Shown here in pieces: positions 8,521-17,496 of a stretch of DNA of 64,000 nucleotides; position 1 is the stretch's first letter, and each line of letters opens with the position of its first letter. Where the stretch lies: NCBI RefSeq assembly GCF_024519285.1, contig NZ_JAMZCY010000001.1:372001-436000 (forward strand), written 5' to 3'. Source of the stretch: Cohnella sp. WQ 127256. GTDB taxonomy: Bacteria; Bacillota; Bacilli; Paenibacillales; Paenibacillaceae. The notes under the pieces were generated by a model that made no database searches, was not told where the DNA came from, and saw only the letters and a list, made by a program, of their open reading frames with translations. Position numbers and translations under genes: made by a program.

Positions 8521-10170
8521 ATGAGAATGCACGGAGTGTGGGAAGCCGCTTCTTTTGGAATTGAACCTAATACAGGTGTGGATATGACAGGTGCAATCAG
8601 GTCGTTTGTTCAGGAAGGCTTGGCTAAGGGGATACACACGTTCCAATTTAAGAAGGGGATATATGAGATCGCAGACGTGAATGCGATTCGAGACTTTGAC
8701 TCTTATATGGGCGGAGTAGGTTCATGGGACTTGGGCGAGAACACGGATTTAAAGCATATTTTCATCCAGGTAGAGGGCTTGGAATGTATTACGTTAGACT
8801 TTCAGGGGGCGCTGCTGCGTTTCCATGGCTTGATTCAACCGTTCTCATTCATTGGCTGTAAGGAAGTTAATATTCGGAACGCACAACTAGATTGGGCTAG
8901 ACCGTTGTTCTCACAAGCCGAGGTTACTGCAGTAGATGAGGATGGCTTCGAGCTATTGTTTGATGATAGCTATCCCATTCGCTCAGGTGTACCTCTGGCT
9001 GCGATGATCGATTACGTGCCGGGGAGTGCACATCCGCTTCGCGGGACGATCGATTGGTTTCATTTTGCAGAAAGCTCTGAGCTGGTTGGACCTCAACGAC
9101 TACGCGTAAAGCTGAAGGACCGCGTTCTCGCACGTAAGCAAAGCGGATTGGCTGCCGTACCTTTACCGGGGATGCATGTTGTCGTTCGGCACATTATGAA
9201 TTATAAAGCCGCATTCCTATTCTATGAGTGTGATCGCGTCGTTCTTGATCGGGTTACGATTTATACAACACCAGGTATGGGGGTCGTCGGGCATCGCTGT
9301 GGCGATGTGTTTATGCACAGTTTGCGAGTCATGAGACGACCTGGAAGTGAGCATATTCTGAGCACAAATACAGATGCGACACACTTCATTGGCTGTACAG
9401 GCCATATTGATTTTGAGGATTGCTTATTCGAGGGGATGGGCGATGATGCGACGAATGTTCATGGCTTTTACTTGAGCGTGAGGGACATTCGGGAGAATGG
9501 TACACTTCTGTGTGGCGTTGATGTAGATACTCAGTCAGAGTTTCCAGAACATCCAGTCGTGGGAGATGTGCTAGAATTCACTCGTCGTAGCACGTTAAAG
9601 CCTTATGCAACGTTGACCGTTCAGAAGGCAGTGGTGCTAATTTCTGGCGAGGTGGAGCTTGAATTTCAGGAGAAGCTGCCTCCGGATTTCTCTAGGGAAG
9701 ATTTGTTAGCGAATGCATCACGAATTGCTACATTGCGGTTCTGTAACAGCATCGTGCGCAACAATCGAGCCCGCGCCATCCTCGTGCAAACTCGTGGCGT
9801 AGAAATCACCGGCAACACTTTCGACCATTGTACAGGAACAGCTATTCATGTCAATTGTGCGGATGGCTGGAAGGAATCCATCGCTACAGCTGATGTAACG
9901 ATAAGCGACAATCTCTTCCTTTCTTGCGGAATGGCAGCTGCGACGATGAGGCAAGCATCGGCGTTGGCGTTAATGACGGAGAGCGCTGGAGCGGAAAAGG
10001 GTGTTCATCGACGGTTCACCTTTACGAATAATGTCGTATACGGGAACGGCCATAGAGGAATTACTGTGGATTCGTTATCTGGAGGACTAATCCGCGGTAA
10101 TCGTTATTATCATGTTGCGGAAGAAGTACACATCGTCGCGGACAATTGCGAAGAGCTTATTGTGGAGTAA
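8521..10170 (+). CDS. GH110-like right-handed beta-helix alpha-1,3-galactosidase
   Basis: A 549-residue protein built of parallel beta-helix coils, visible as recurring short blocks such as VNIRNAQLDW, VVLDRVTIYT and VEITGNTFDHCTG. The motif DATHFIGCTGHIDFEDCLFEG followed by GDDATNVHG (adjacent Asp at 308 and 309) is the signature of family GH110, whose members are inverting alpha-1,3-galactosidases. There is no signal peptide, so it acts in the cytoplasm on imported substrate. ATG codons at 8521 and 8527 both lie near GGAGGAGG; 8527 has the better spacing. Placed last in the importer operon beside the GH36-like enzyme, it implies a substrate with alpha-1,3-galactosyl linkages. The family call is mine from memory of motifs. 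Confidence 0.72.
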   Translation: MRMHGVWEAASFGIEPNTGVDMTGAIRSFVQEGLAKGIHTFQFKKGIYEIADVNAIRDFDSYMGGVGSWDLGENTDLKHIFIQVEGLECITLDFQGALLRFHGLIQPFSFIGCKEVNIRNAQLDWARPLFSQAEVTAVDEDGFELLFDDSYPIRSGVPLAAMIDYVPGSAHPLRGTIDWFHFAESSELVGPQRLRVKLKDRVLARKQSGLAAVPLPGMHVVVRHIMNYKAAFLFYECDRVVLDRVTIYTTPGMGVVGHRCGDVFMHSLRVMRRPGSEHILSTNTDATHFIGCTGHIDFEDCLFEGMGDDATNVHGFYLSVRDIRENGTLLCGVDVDTQSEFPEHPVVGDVLEFTRRSTLKPYATLTVQKAVVLISGEVELEFQEKLPPDFSREDLLANASRIATLRFCNSIVRNNRARAILVQTRGVEITGNTFDHCTGTAIHVNCADGWKESIATADVTISDNLFLSCGMAAATMRQASALALMTESAGAEKGVHRRFTFTNNVVYGNGHRGITVDSLSGGLIRGNRYYHVAEEVHIVADNCEELIVE

Positions 10171-10246
10171 AGCATATTGTAGAGTAGAGCTTATTGCAGA
10201 ATCGTGAGTAAGACCGGCTAGGTTGAATGACGTGAGGAGGATAATC

Positions 10247-11437
10247 ATGTCAAGCTTAGTATTGGAGCATTTCTTAACTGAGAATTTAGAGGATCTTAAC
10301 AATAATGGTTTGTACAATGTGATCGACCCCTTACAGGGAGCTAACGATTTCATGATTACCATTGCAGGGAAACAATTGATAAATCTATCCTCGAATAATT
10401 ATCTTGGATTGGCTACGGATCCACGGTTGATTCAATCCGCGGTCGAAGCAGCCAGAATCTATGGCGTAGGTGCCGGGGCTGTTAGAACGATCAATGGTAC
10501 GTTAGATTTACATGTGCAATTAGAAGAAAAGCTGATCGCATTTAAGAAGACGGAGGCGGTTATCACTTACCCATCTGGTTTTATATGTAATATTGCGGCA
10601 ATATCTGCAGTAATGGATAAGGATGATGCGATACTATCCGATGAATTAAATCATGCATCTATTATTGAAGGCTGTAGACTTTCAAGGGCTGCAATCATAC
10701 GGTATAACCATTCGGATATGACTGATCTTAGAAGTAAGGCGATAGCAGCCAAACAATCCGGATTATTTAAGAAAATTATGGTCATCACAGATGGAGTATT
10801 TTCGATGGACGGGGACATTGCAAAGCTTCCGGAAATCGTTCACATAGCTGAAGAACTCGATTTGATTACTTATGTGGACGATGCTCATGGCTCGGGTGTA
10901 CTGGGTAAGGGAGCGGGCACTGTTCAGCATTTCGGGTTATCCGATCGAATTGATATGCAAATCGGTACGCTCTCCAAAGCCATCGGAGTCGTAGGGGGTT
11001 ATGTAGCTGGCAAAAGAAATCTGATCGATTGGCTTAAGGCGAGAAGCAAGCCATTCCTATTCTCCACAGCGCTGCCCCCTGCATCTGTAGCTCCATGTAT
11101 TACGGCTATCGATATCATTAAGAATACTCCTGAATTAATAGATCGTTTATGGGAAAATAGTCGTTATTTGAGAAAGGGACTTCAGGAATTAGGCTTTAAC
11201 ACGGGGAATAGTGAAACGCCGATTACACCCTGCATCATTGGAGACGAGAAGCTGTCGCAGTTGTTCAGTAGAAGGCTATATGAAGAAGGGGTGTACGCGA
11301 AAGCGGTTGTATTTCCAACAGTGCCGAGAGGTACGGGGAGAATCAGGAACATGCCGACTGCGGGACACTCCGAAGCTTTGTTGGGGCAGGTTTTGGATGT
11401 CTATGCCAAGGTTGGGCAAGAGTTGAATTTGATATAG
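10247..11437 (+). CDS. kbl: Glycine C-acetyltransferase (2-amino-3-ketobutyrate CoA ligase)
   Basis: A 396-residue PLP enzyme of the alpha-oxoamine synthase family. It cleaves 2-amino-3-ketobutyrate with CoA to give glycine and acetyl-CoA, the second step of threonine catabolism. Visible motifs are the substrate loop SSNNYLGLA, the PLP Asp/His region [12 protein letters not shown], and the Schiff-base Lys in [13 protein letters not shown]. An upstream in-frame TTG at 10223 precedes the ribosome binding site GAGGAGG, so the ATG at 10247 is the start. The gene is directly followed (22 bp) by the SDR-type threonine dehydrogenase that makes its substrate, which separates it from the related 8-amino-7-oxononanoate synthase (BioF). 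Confidence 0.9.
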   Translation: MSSLVLEHFLTENLEDLNNNGLYNVIDPLQGANDFMITIAGKQLINLSSNNYLGLATDPRLIQSAVEAARIYGVGAGAVRTINGTLDLHVQLEEKLIAFKKTEAVITYPSGFICNIAAISAVMDKDDAILSDELNHASIIEGCRLSRAAIIRYNHSDMTDLRSKAIAAKQSGLFKKIMVITDGVFSMDGDIAKLPEIVHIAEELDLITYVDDAHGSGVLGKGAGTVQHFGLSDRIDMQIGTLSKAIGVVGGYVAGKRNLIDWLKARSKPFLFSTALPPASVAPCITAIDIIKNTPELIDRLWENSRYLRKGLQELGFNTGNSETPITPCIIGDEKLSQLFSRRLYEEGVYAKAVVFPTVPRGTGRIRNMPTAGHSEALLGQVLDVYAKVGQELNLI

Positions 11438-11459
11438 GGAGACGAGGAGAGCGCATGCG

Positions 11460-12407
11460 ATGAAAAAAATACTTGTAACGGGTGCCCTAGGTCAAATTGG
11501 CTCGGAGCTTGTGGGGAAGCTGCGTAATCTGTATGGTACGGAAGGGGTTATCGCAACAGATATCCTAAAAAGGACGAGTTCAGAAGTAGCGTCGGGCCCA
11601 TATGAAGCACTGGACGTTACGAACGGGCTCGCTATGTTTGATATCGCGAACAAATACGGTGTGGATACGATCATTCATTTAGCCGCCTTATTGTCGGCTA
11701 CCTCTGAGGAAAAACCTGTGCAGGCATGGCAATTGAATATCGGCGGATTGATGAATGCATTGGAGGTGTCTAGATCACTTGGCTGTCAGTTGTTCACACC
11801 TAGCTCGATTGCCGCATTCGGACCAACAACAACGAAGGATCATACGCCTCAGGAAACGATTCAACGGCCGAACTCTATGTATGGTGTAAGTAAGGTTGCG
11901 GGGGAATTATTGTGTGACTATTATTATCATAAATTTGGCTTGGACACCCGTGGTCTCCGGTTTCCTGGGCTTATTTCTTATGTAACTCTCCCAGGTGGAG
12001 GGACTACTGATTATGTCGTAGAAATGTATATCCAGGCTGTTGCTAGAGGCAAATATACAAGTTATCTTTCGCCAGGTACGTTTCTGGATATGATGTACAT
12101 GCCGGATGCACTGGATGCGATTATTTCTATAATGGAAGCAGACGGTTCGAAGCTCAAGCATCGCAACGCGTTTAATGTCTCGGCCATGAGTATTGATCCG
12201 GAGATGCTCGCTGAAGCGATAAGAAAGCATATCCCCGCTTTCAAAGTAGATTATAAGCCGGACCCGCTGAGGCAAGCGATTGCGGATAGCTGGCCCAATG
12301 CCATCGATAGCAGTGCCTCGATAGAACAGTGGGGATTTCAGGTGAACTATGATTTGGATCAAATGACTGTAGAGATGCTTTCACATTTAGCGGTTAAGGG
12401 GAATTGA
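11460..12407 (+). CDS. tdh: L-threonine 3-dehydrogenase, extended SDR type
   Basis: A 315-residue NAD-dependent enzyme that oxidises threonine to 2-amino-3-ketobutyrate, which the adjacent kbl product cleaves. The Rossmann motif is VTGALGQIGSEL at residues 6-17, the catalytic Ser/Thr region is FTPSSIAAFG, and the Tyr-Lys pair lies in MYGVSKVAGE. This is the SDR/epimerase-like form of threonine dehydrogenase, unrelated to the zinc MDR enzyme of E. coli. It uses a GAGGAGA ribosome binding site 10 nt before the ATG. It ends 29 bp from the convergent AraC gene. Confidence 0.88.
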   Translation: MKKILVTGALGQIGSELVGKLRNLYGTEGVIATDILKRTSSEVASGPYEALDVTNGLAMFDIANKYGVDTIIHLAALLSATSEEKPVQAWQLNIGGLMNALEVSRSLGCQLFTPSSIAAFGPTTTKDHTPQETIQRPNSMYGVSKVAGELLCDYYYHKFGLDTRGLRFPGLISYVTLPGGGTTDYVVEMYIQAVARGKYTSYLSPGTFLDMMYMPDALDAIISIMEADGSKLKHRNAFNVSAMSIDPEMLAEAIRKHIPAFKVDYKPDPLRQAIADSWPNAIDSSASIEQWGFQVNYDLDQMTVEMLSHLAVKGN

Positions 12408-12436
12408 TATACAATATAGAAGTCTTGTCCTCTTCC

Positions 12437-13372
12437 TCATCCCCCCATCCTCGCTTTAACCGAACGAGCATATTCAGACGGACTCATGCCGGTCTCTTTC
12501 TTGAATACTTTGGAGAAGTAATGAATGCTGGAAAATCCAAGTTCTTCGGCAATTCCGGTAAGGTTATATGTTTCTTCTCGGATTAAGCTTTTGGCTTGGC
12601 GAATTCTAAGGTGGATAATATATTCCATGAACGTGTTACCAGCATACTTCTGGAATAAATTCTGAAGTCGGGTGCGGCTAATATAAAATTGATTACAGAT
12701 CAGCTTTACACTTAGCTCTTCGGCGAGATGCTCCACGAGGTAACGGACGATGCTCTTAAAGAGATCCTCCTCGAAGTTCTCACGGGTGGCTGGGGTGAGG
12801 GTAGGAACACGGGTGCTCTTACTGTCATTTCGATCGAAACCATCAACTAAGTGGTCTAATCTGCGGAAAAGCACAATCAGAAACATTTCCAAATAACATT
12901 TCAGTAGCTGCTCGCTCCCAGGAACGGGGCTGTCCAAGCGCTTCAAGGGGAAATCAAAAGGGAACACGAAGGCATTCTGCCCTTCGTTCATTATCTGTAC
13001 AAGCAGCTTGCGATCTTCTTCGCCAAGCTTAAGCACCTTGTTATTGAACTTCCGCATAGCGGGAGAATGACAATCGAAGGTGATAACAATAACATTAGGA
13101 GCAATTCCTTCAACGGCATGAAAACGATGAAATTCGTTCGGTTTATGGAAAATAATCGAGCCCTGCTTCAATAAATGTTGTCCCTCGTCTGTGCTTACTT
13201 CAACCTCACCGCGATCAACATAAAGAAACTCCCAGAAATTATGTTTTTCCCCCGGGAACTTATAGTTTTTTCCAAACTCAAAATAGTAGAGAGTAATAAG
13301 CTTTTGTACGACGATGACCGGTTTAAGCCGCGTTCGTTGCAAATTGTCTAGGATGGATTGATTGTTTGGCAT
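12437..13372 (-). CDS. AraC-family transcriptional regulator with cupin sensor domain
   Basis: A 311-residue regulator. The N-terminal half (about residues 35-110) is a cupin-type ligand pocket containing WEFLYVDRGEVEV and FHKPNEFHRFHA. The C-terminal 100 residues form two helix-turn-helix motifs: ELSVKLICNQFYISRTRLQNLF and GIAEELGFSSIHYFSKVFKKETGMSPSEYA, the latter being the AraC signature. The start at 13372 has GGAGG upstream on the minus strand. It is divergent from the Gfo/Idh oxidoreductase gene, with a 136-bp shared upstream region, and probably regulates it. The inducer is unknown; a sugar or sugar derivative is likely. Confidence 0.9.
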   Translation of the reverse strand: MPNNQSILDNLQRTRLKPVIVVQKLITLYYFEFGKNYKFPGEKHNFWEFLYVDRGEVEVSTDEGQHLLKQGSIIFHKPNEFHRFHAVEGIAPNVIVITFDCHSPAMRKFNNKVLKLGEEDRKLLVQIMNEGQNAFVFPFDFPLKRLDSPVPGSEQLLKCYLEMFLIVLFRRLDHLVDGFDRNDSKSTRVPTLTPATRENFEEDLFKSIVRYLVEHLAEELSVKLICNQFYISRTRLQNLFQKYAGNTFMEYIIHLRIRQAKSLIREETYNLTGIAEELGFSSIHYFSKVFKKETGMSPSEYARSVKARMGG

Positions 13373-13508
13373 GTTCGCTAGAATCCTCCATTACATGAGC
13401 ATCGATAGGACAAATTACATTGCTTATTTTACAAATCTATTATGCTCAAAACTTCCTATACTACAAATATTCTACTACATATCGAAGCTTAAATGGGAGG
13501 ATCATTTG

Positions 13509-14642
13509 ATGAGGATCGGAGTTATTGGTCTTGGAATGAGAGCAAGTCATGTGATGAAAGAAATACAAAACGTAGATCCGTCCTGCAAGATCGCCGCGCT
13601 GGTTGATCCCAAACATCAGCAAGCCAGTGGTATAGATTCTCCAGCAGCCTACCCCTTGTACAATACGCCAGAAGAAATGCTTCAACAGGAGCATTTAGAT
13701 GGTATTCTGATTGGGACTCGGTGCTCTCTGCATACAGAGATGGCATTGAAGGTGCTACCAAGTGGTATTCCATTGTATATGGAGAAGCCTGTTTCTACGA
13801 ACATGGAGGATCTCGTACGCTTGAAGGCAGGGTATGAAGCCTTTGGATCCAATGTAGTTGTTTCTTTTCCGTTGCGTCTTACGAGTATCGTCCAGATGGC
13901 TAAGGAAATCATCGATTCAGGAAAGATTGGGACTGTAGAGCATGTTCAGGCTGTTAACAACGTTCCCTATGGCGGCGTATATTATCATTCTTGGTATCGA
14001 GATGAGCAGATTACCGGGGGAATGTTCTTGCAGAAAGCGACGCATGATTTCGATTATGTGCACTCCCTATTGGGGACGAAGCCAACTGAAATTTGCGCGA
14101 TGACGTCTAAACAGGTATTCAAGGGCACGAAGCCAGCAGGATTGAAGTGCAAGGATTGCGAGGACAATCGGACCTGTGAGGAAAGCACGGCTTATCGCTC
14201 TGATGTAGCTGACGATTGGGAGTACTGCGTCTTCGCAGAGGATACCGGCAATGAGGATTCAGGAAGTGCGTTGATCCGCTATGAATCGGGTATGCATGTC
14301 TCTTACTCTCAGAATTTCTTCGCTCGAAGAGGTGCTGGACGCCGAGGAGCACGGTTCTTGGGATACAAGGGAACATTGGAATTTGATTTTATTACGGGGC
14401 AGCTCAAGGTGTTCATGCATCATACACCGAGGGTAGAAACATACGATCTCGGAGCGGGTGATGGACATTTTGGTGGGGATACTGCGCTTGCCGCTAATTT
14501 TATAGATTTAATGCGTAATAGAGCTGGGTCACGCTCGCTTTCGACACTTGAGGACGGGATGCTGAGCGCGCTCATGTGCTTAAAGGCCAAAGAATCGGCA
14601 GAAACAGGGCAATTCAAGCGGATTGATTGGTGTTGTAGTTGA
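13509..14642 (+). CDS. Gfo/Idh/MocA oxidoreductase with a four-cysteine insertion
   Basis: A 377-residue NAD(P)-dependent dehydrogenase. The Rossmann motif is IGVIGLGMRASHV at the N-terminus and the family motif EKPVSTN carries the catalytic Lys. The open frame extends upstream to 13362, but GGGAGG before the ATG at 13509 and the Rossmann fold at residue 3 fix the start there. The middle contains four cysteines, C214, C217, C223 and C240, with CxxC spacing in KCKDCEDNRTC; this looks like a small metal-binding insertion found in a subset of this family. Divergent from an AraC regulator. The substrate, presumably a cyclitol or sugar, cannot be assigned. The next gene's promoter overlaps its stop codon. 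Confidence 0.85.
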   Translation: MRIGVIGLGMRASHVMKEIQNVDPSCKIAALVDPKHQQASGIDSPAAYPLYNTPEEMLQQEHLDGILIGTRCSLHTEMALKVLPSGIPLYMEKPVSTNMEDLVRLKAGYEAFGSNVVVSFPLRLTSIVQMAKEIIDSGKIGTVEHVQAVNNVPYGGVYYHSWYRDEQITGGMFLQKATHDFDYVHSLLGTKPTEICAMTSKQVFKGTKPAGLKCKDCEDNRTCEESTAYRSDVADDWEYCVFAEDTGNEDSGSALIRYESGMHVSYSQNFFARRGAGRRGARFLGYKGTLEFDFITGQLKVFMHHTPRVETYDLGAGDGHFGGDTALAANFIDLMRNRAGSRSLSTLEDGMLSALMCLKAKESAETGQFKRIDWCCS

Positions 14643-14668
14643 CGGTGTAAAGTCGAGGCTTTTATAAT
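14639..14668 (+). promoter_or_regulatory. Sigma-A type promoter immediately before the LuxR start codon
   Basis: TTGACG (14639-14644) and TATAAT (14663-14668) are separated by 18 bp. The -35 hexamer overlaps the stop codon of the upstream gene. Transcription should begin about 6-7 nt after the -10 box, which is exactly the A of the ATG at 14675, so the transcript would lack a leader. This is a strong match by eye; the start site is a prediction. Confidence 0.68.
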
Positions 14669-14674
14669 TGACTT

Positions 14675-17347
14675 ATGCCTATTCCAATTTTATCCACCAA
14701 GCTATATGTCCCTCCATCTCGGACTAATGTCGTCCTTCGCCCTCGTCTCAATGCTTGTTTGAACGAAGGGCTGCACCGTAAATTAACGCTCATCTCTGCC
14801 TCTGCTGGTTTTGGTAAAACCACGTTGGTTAGCGAATGGGTGGCCGGTTGTGAACGTCCAGTCACTTGGCTATCGTTGGACGAAGGGGATAACGATGCTA
14901 CACGCTTTCTGACTTATCTCATCGCGGCTCTGCAAACGATTGAGGTGAACATTGGAGAGGGTGTGTTTGCCATGCTCCACTCCCCACAGTCACCCCCAAC
15001 CGAAGTGATTTTGACAGCTCTAATCAATGAAATTACGAGCCTACCCTACCCTTTCGTCCTTGTTCTTGACGACTATCATATGATTGATGCTAAGCCAGTG
15101 GAGAACGCCGTCCTCTTCCTGCTCGAGCACCTGCCACCACAGATGAATCTGGTCATCACTACCCGTGAGGATCCTCGTCTACCCTTGGCCCGGTTACGTG
15201 TCCGGGATCAACTCATCGAATTACGCGTCGCAGACTTGCGGTTTACCCCTTCCGAAGCCGCTGGATTTCTCAACGAGGTGATGGGCTTAAGCCTTTCGTC
15301 ACAAGACATCACGCTTCTCGAAACCCGCACGGAAGGCTGGATTGCTGGTTTGCAGTTAGCTGCAATATCCATGCAGGGACTTAAAGATTCCTCCAACTTT
15401 ATTCAAACCTTCACCGGAAGTCACCATTTTGTGCTGGACTATTTGGTTGAAGAAGTATTGTTACGTCAGCCTGAGCGTATTCAGAACTTCTTGTTACAGA
15501 CTTCTATCCTGGACCGCCTATGCGGTCCTCTTTGTGATGCTATTCTTCCCCGGGAAGTTGGGGAGGAGAGGAGTACAGGGCAAGAAACATTGGAATATCT
15601 CGAACATGTCAATCTGTTTATTGTTCCCTTAGATAACGAGCGGCGCTGGTATCGCTATCACCATCTCTTTGCGGATTTGCTACGGAAGCGAATGCACCAG
15701 AGCCAGAGCACTGCTTCGTCAACAAGGTATGAGGGAAGGGATAGGGTAGAATTACATCTTCGTGCCAGCGAATGGTATGAAGAAAATGGCTTGGAAATTG
15801 AAGCCTTTCACCATGCAACTGCAGCCAATGATGTCGAACGCGTCGTGCGACTTTTGGAAGGTGAGGGGATGCCTCTATACTTTCGTGGAGCGGCTGCCCC
15901 TGTAATGAAGTGGCTGGAGTCGCAGCCAACGACTGTTTTGAACGCAAGGCCAATGTTATGGGTCACATATGCCTCGGTGTTATTATTTAACAGCCAATTG
16001 ACCGGAGTCGAACAGAAATTACAAGCTGCTGAAGCCGCCTTGCAAGGCATAGAGCCAGATGACAAGATCAATGATGTTGTCGGGCATATTGCCTCCGTGC
16101 GTGCTACTGTGGCAGTAAGTCAGCACGATGTTGATAACATCCTTGTCCAGTCGCGCCGCGCCTTGGCGCATTTGCATCCAGACAATCTCCCCGTTCGGAC
16201 GGCCACGACATGGACACTGGGGTATGCCTATTATCTCTTGGGAGATCGTGCTGCAGCGAGTCAAGCCTATGCCGAAGCCTTATCGTTTAGTCAATCAATC
16301 GGTCATTTCGTGATCATCATAATGGCTACGATGGGCTTAGGTAACGTACAGGAAGTAGAAAATCAGCTTGAAGTGGCAGTTCAAACCTACCAGAGCGTGC
16401 TGAAATTCGTAGGGGATTCACCGTTGCCAGTCGTCTGCGAAGCACATCTTGGTCTAGCACGTATTTTCTACGAATGGAACGACTTGGATATGGCTGGGTA
16501 CCACGAGCAACAGAGCCTGCAACTGGCGCGTCAATTTGAGAACACGGACAGAGTCGTGGCCAGTGAGGTGTTTCACGCCCGCCTGGAACTTGCCAAAGGT
16601 AATGCGGTTGGGGCTGCTGCTATTTTAGCAATGGCTAGTCAGCTCGTACGTCAGCATAACTTCGTCTATGTGATGCCTGAGGTTGCTGCGGCACAAGTGC
16701 TTACATTTCTTCACCAGGGAAATCTGGAGGAAGCCGCTCGTCTGGCTCACTCGCACGAGCTCCCCCTTAGCCAGGCTCGGGTATATTTGGCACAGGGAGA
16801 CACAACGACATCACTGGCTGTTCTTCAGCTGTTGCGCCAGCAGATGGAGGCAAAAGGTTGGGAGGATGAACGGCTCAAGGTTATGGTTCTAGAGGCGGTC
16901 GTTCTACAGGCACATGGCGAGATGAAGAGTGCCACTCAGCTTCTAGGGGATGCGCTAGCTCTGGCTGAACCGAACGGCTTCATTCGTATTTTTGTCGACG
17001 AAGGAGCTCCAATGGCCCAACTATTGTCCGTAACAGCTGCTCGTGAAAGTACGTCTAAATATAGGGATAAGTTACTGGCAGGTTTTGAAGTGGAGAAGCA
17101 GAAGAGCGTAGACAAAACGGCTCTGCATGAGGCATCCACTGTTCAATTCCTAATTGACCCATTAAGCGAGCGCGAGTTAGAGGTGTTACAATTGATTGCC
17201 CAAGGACTCTCGAATCGTGAGATTAGCGAGCGGCTTTTCCTCGCTTTGAGTACGGTTAAAGGACACAATCAGATTATTTTTGGTAAGCTACATGTCCAAA
17301 GAAGAACCGAAGCTGTAGCGCGTGCCCGCGAGCTAGGCTTGTTGTAG
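14675..17347 (+). CDS. MalT-like LuxR-family ATP-dependent transcriptional regulator
   Basis: An 890-residue STAND-type regulator. The N-terminus (ILSTKLYVPPSRTNVVLRPR) is the usual start of the MalT/LAL family. Walker A is AGFGKTT at residues 44-50 and a Walker B-like VLVLDDYH lies near residue 130. A long helical TPR-like region spans about residues 400-780, and a LuxR helix-turn-helix occupies the last 65 residues (LSEREXEVLQLIAQGLSNREI pattern). No ribosome binding site precedes the ATG and a good -10 box ends 6 bp before it, so the mRNA is probably leaderless. It likely controls the dehydrogenase pair downstream or carbohydrate genes. The ligand is unknown. Confidence 0.9.
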   Translation: MPIPILSTKLYVPPSRTNVVLRPRLNACLNEGLHRKLTLISASAGFGKTTLVSEWVAGCERPVTWLSLDEGDNDATRFLTYLIAALQTIEVNIGEGVFAMLHSPQSPPTEVILTALINEITSLPYPFVLVLDDYHMIDAKPVENAVLFLLEHLPPQMNLVITTREDPRLPLARLRVRDQLIELRVADLRFTPSEAAGFLNEVMGLSLSSQDITLLETRTEGWIAGLQLAAISMQGLKDSSNFIQTFTGSHHFVLDYLVEEVLLRQPERIQNFLLQTSILDRLCGPLCDAILPREVGEERSTGQETLEYLEHVNLFIVPLDNERRWYRYHHLFADLLRKRMHQSQSTASSTRYEGRDRVELHLRASEWYEENGLEIEAFHHATAANDVERVVRLLEGEGMPLYFRGAAAPVMKWLESQPTTVLNARPMLWVTYASVLLFNSQLTGVEQKLQAAEAALQGIEPDDKINDVVGHIASVRATVAVSQHDVDNILVQSRRALAHLHPDNLPVRTATTWTLGYAYYLLGDRAAASQAYAEALSFSQSIGHFVIIIMATMGLGNVQEVENQLEVAVQTYQSVLKFVGDSPLPVVCEAHLGLARIFYEWNDLDMAGYHEQQSLQLARQFENTDRVVASEVFHARLELAKGNAVGAAAILAMASQLVRQHNFVYVMPEVAAAQVLTFLHQGNLEEAARLAHSHELPLSQARVYLAQGDTTTSLAVLQLLRQQMEAKGWEDERLKVMVLEAVVLQAHGEMKSATQLLGDALALAEPNGFIRIFVDEGAPMAQLLSVTAARESTSKYRDKLLAGFEVEKQKSVDKTALHEASTVQFLIDPLSERELEVLQLIAQGLSNREISERLFLALSTVKGHNQIIFGKLHVQRRTEAVARARELGLL

Positions 17348-17418
17348 CAAGGTATTTCCCCCGTTTCATTCCCCCACTACAATTTCTTTAGAAAACCTTG
17401 AACCCTACTTTAGTAGCT

Positions 17419-17450
17419 ATTCATTAATACCAGAGGGTAGATATACTACC
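17419..17450 (+). promoter_or_regulatory. Promoter with palindromic operator over the -10 box
   Basis: GGTAGATATACTACC (17436-17450) is a 5-bp-arm palindrome with a 5-bp centre. The -10 hexamer TATACT (17442-17447) is inside it. A weak -35 (about 17419-17425) lies upstream. The layout, about 50 bp before the oxidoreductase start, suggests repression by a dimeric regulator. No regulator of the MarR/TetR/HxlR type is adjacent, so the binding protein is unknown. Confidence 0.5.
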
Positions 17451-17496
17451 TTTACATGGATCAAGTGATGAATAAGTTCAATCTTAGGGGTGACTC

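Noticed and set aside
13459..13482. Short direct repeat TACTACAAAT/TACTACATAT upstream of the Gfo/Idh gene
   Set aside because: The 14-bp spacing is not typical of AraC sites and the sequence is simple and AT-rich; too weak to list as an operator.
13362..13508. 49-residue extension of the Gfo/Idh gene at 13509
   Set aside because: It overlaps the divergent AraC start and the shared promoter region, and the Rossmann fold begins right after the ATG at 13509.
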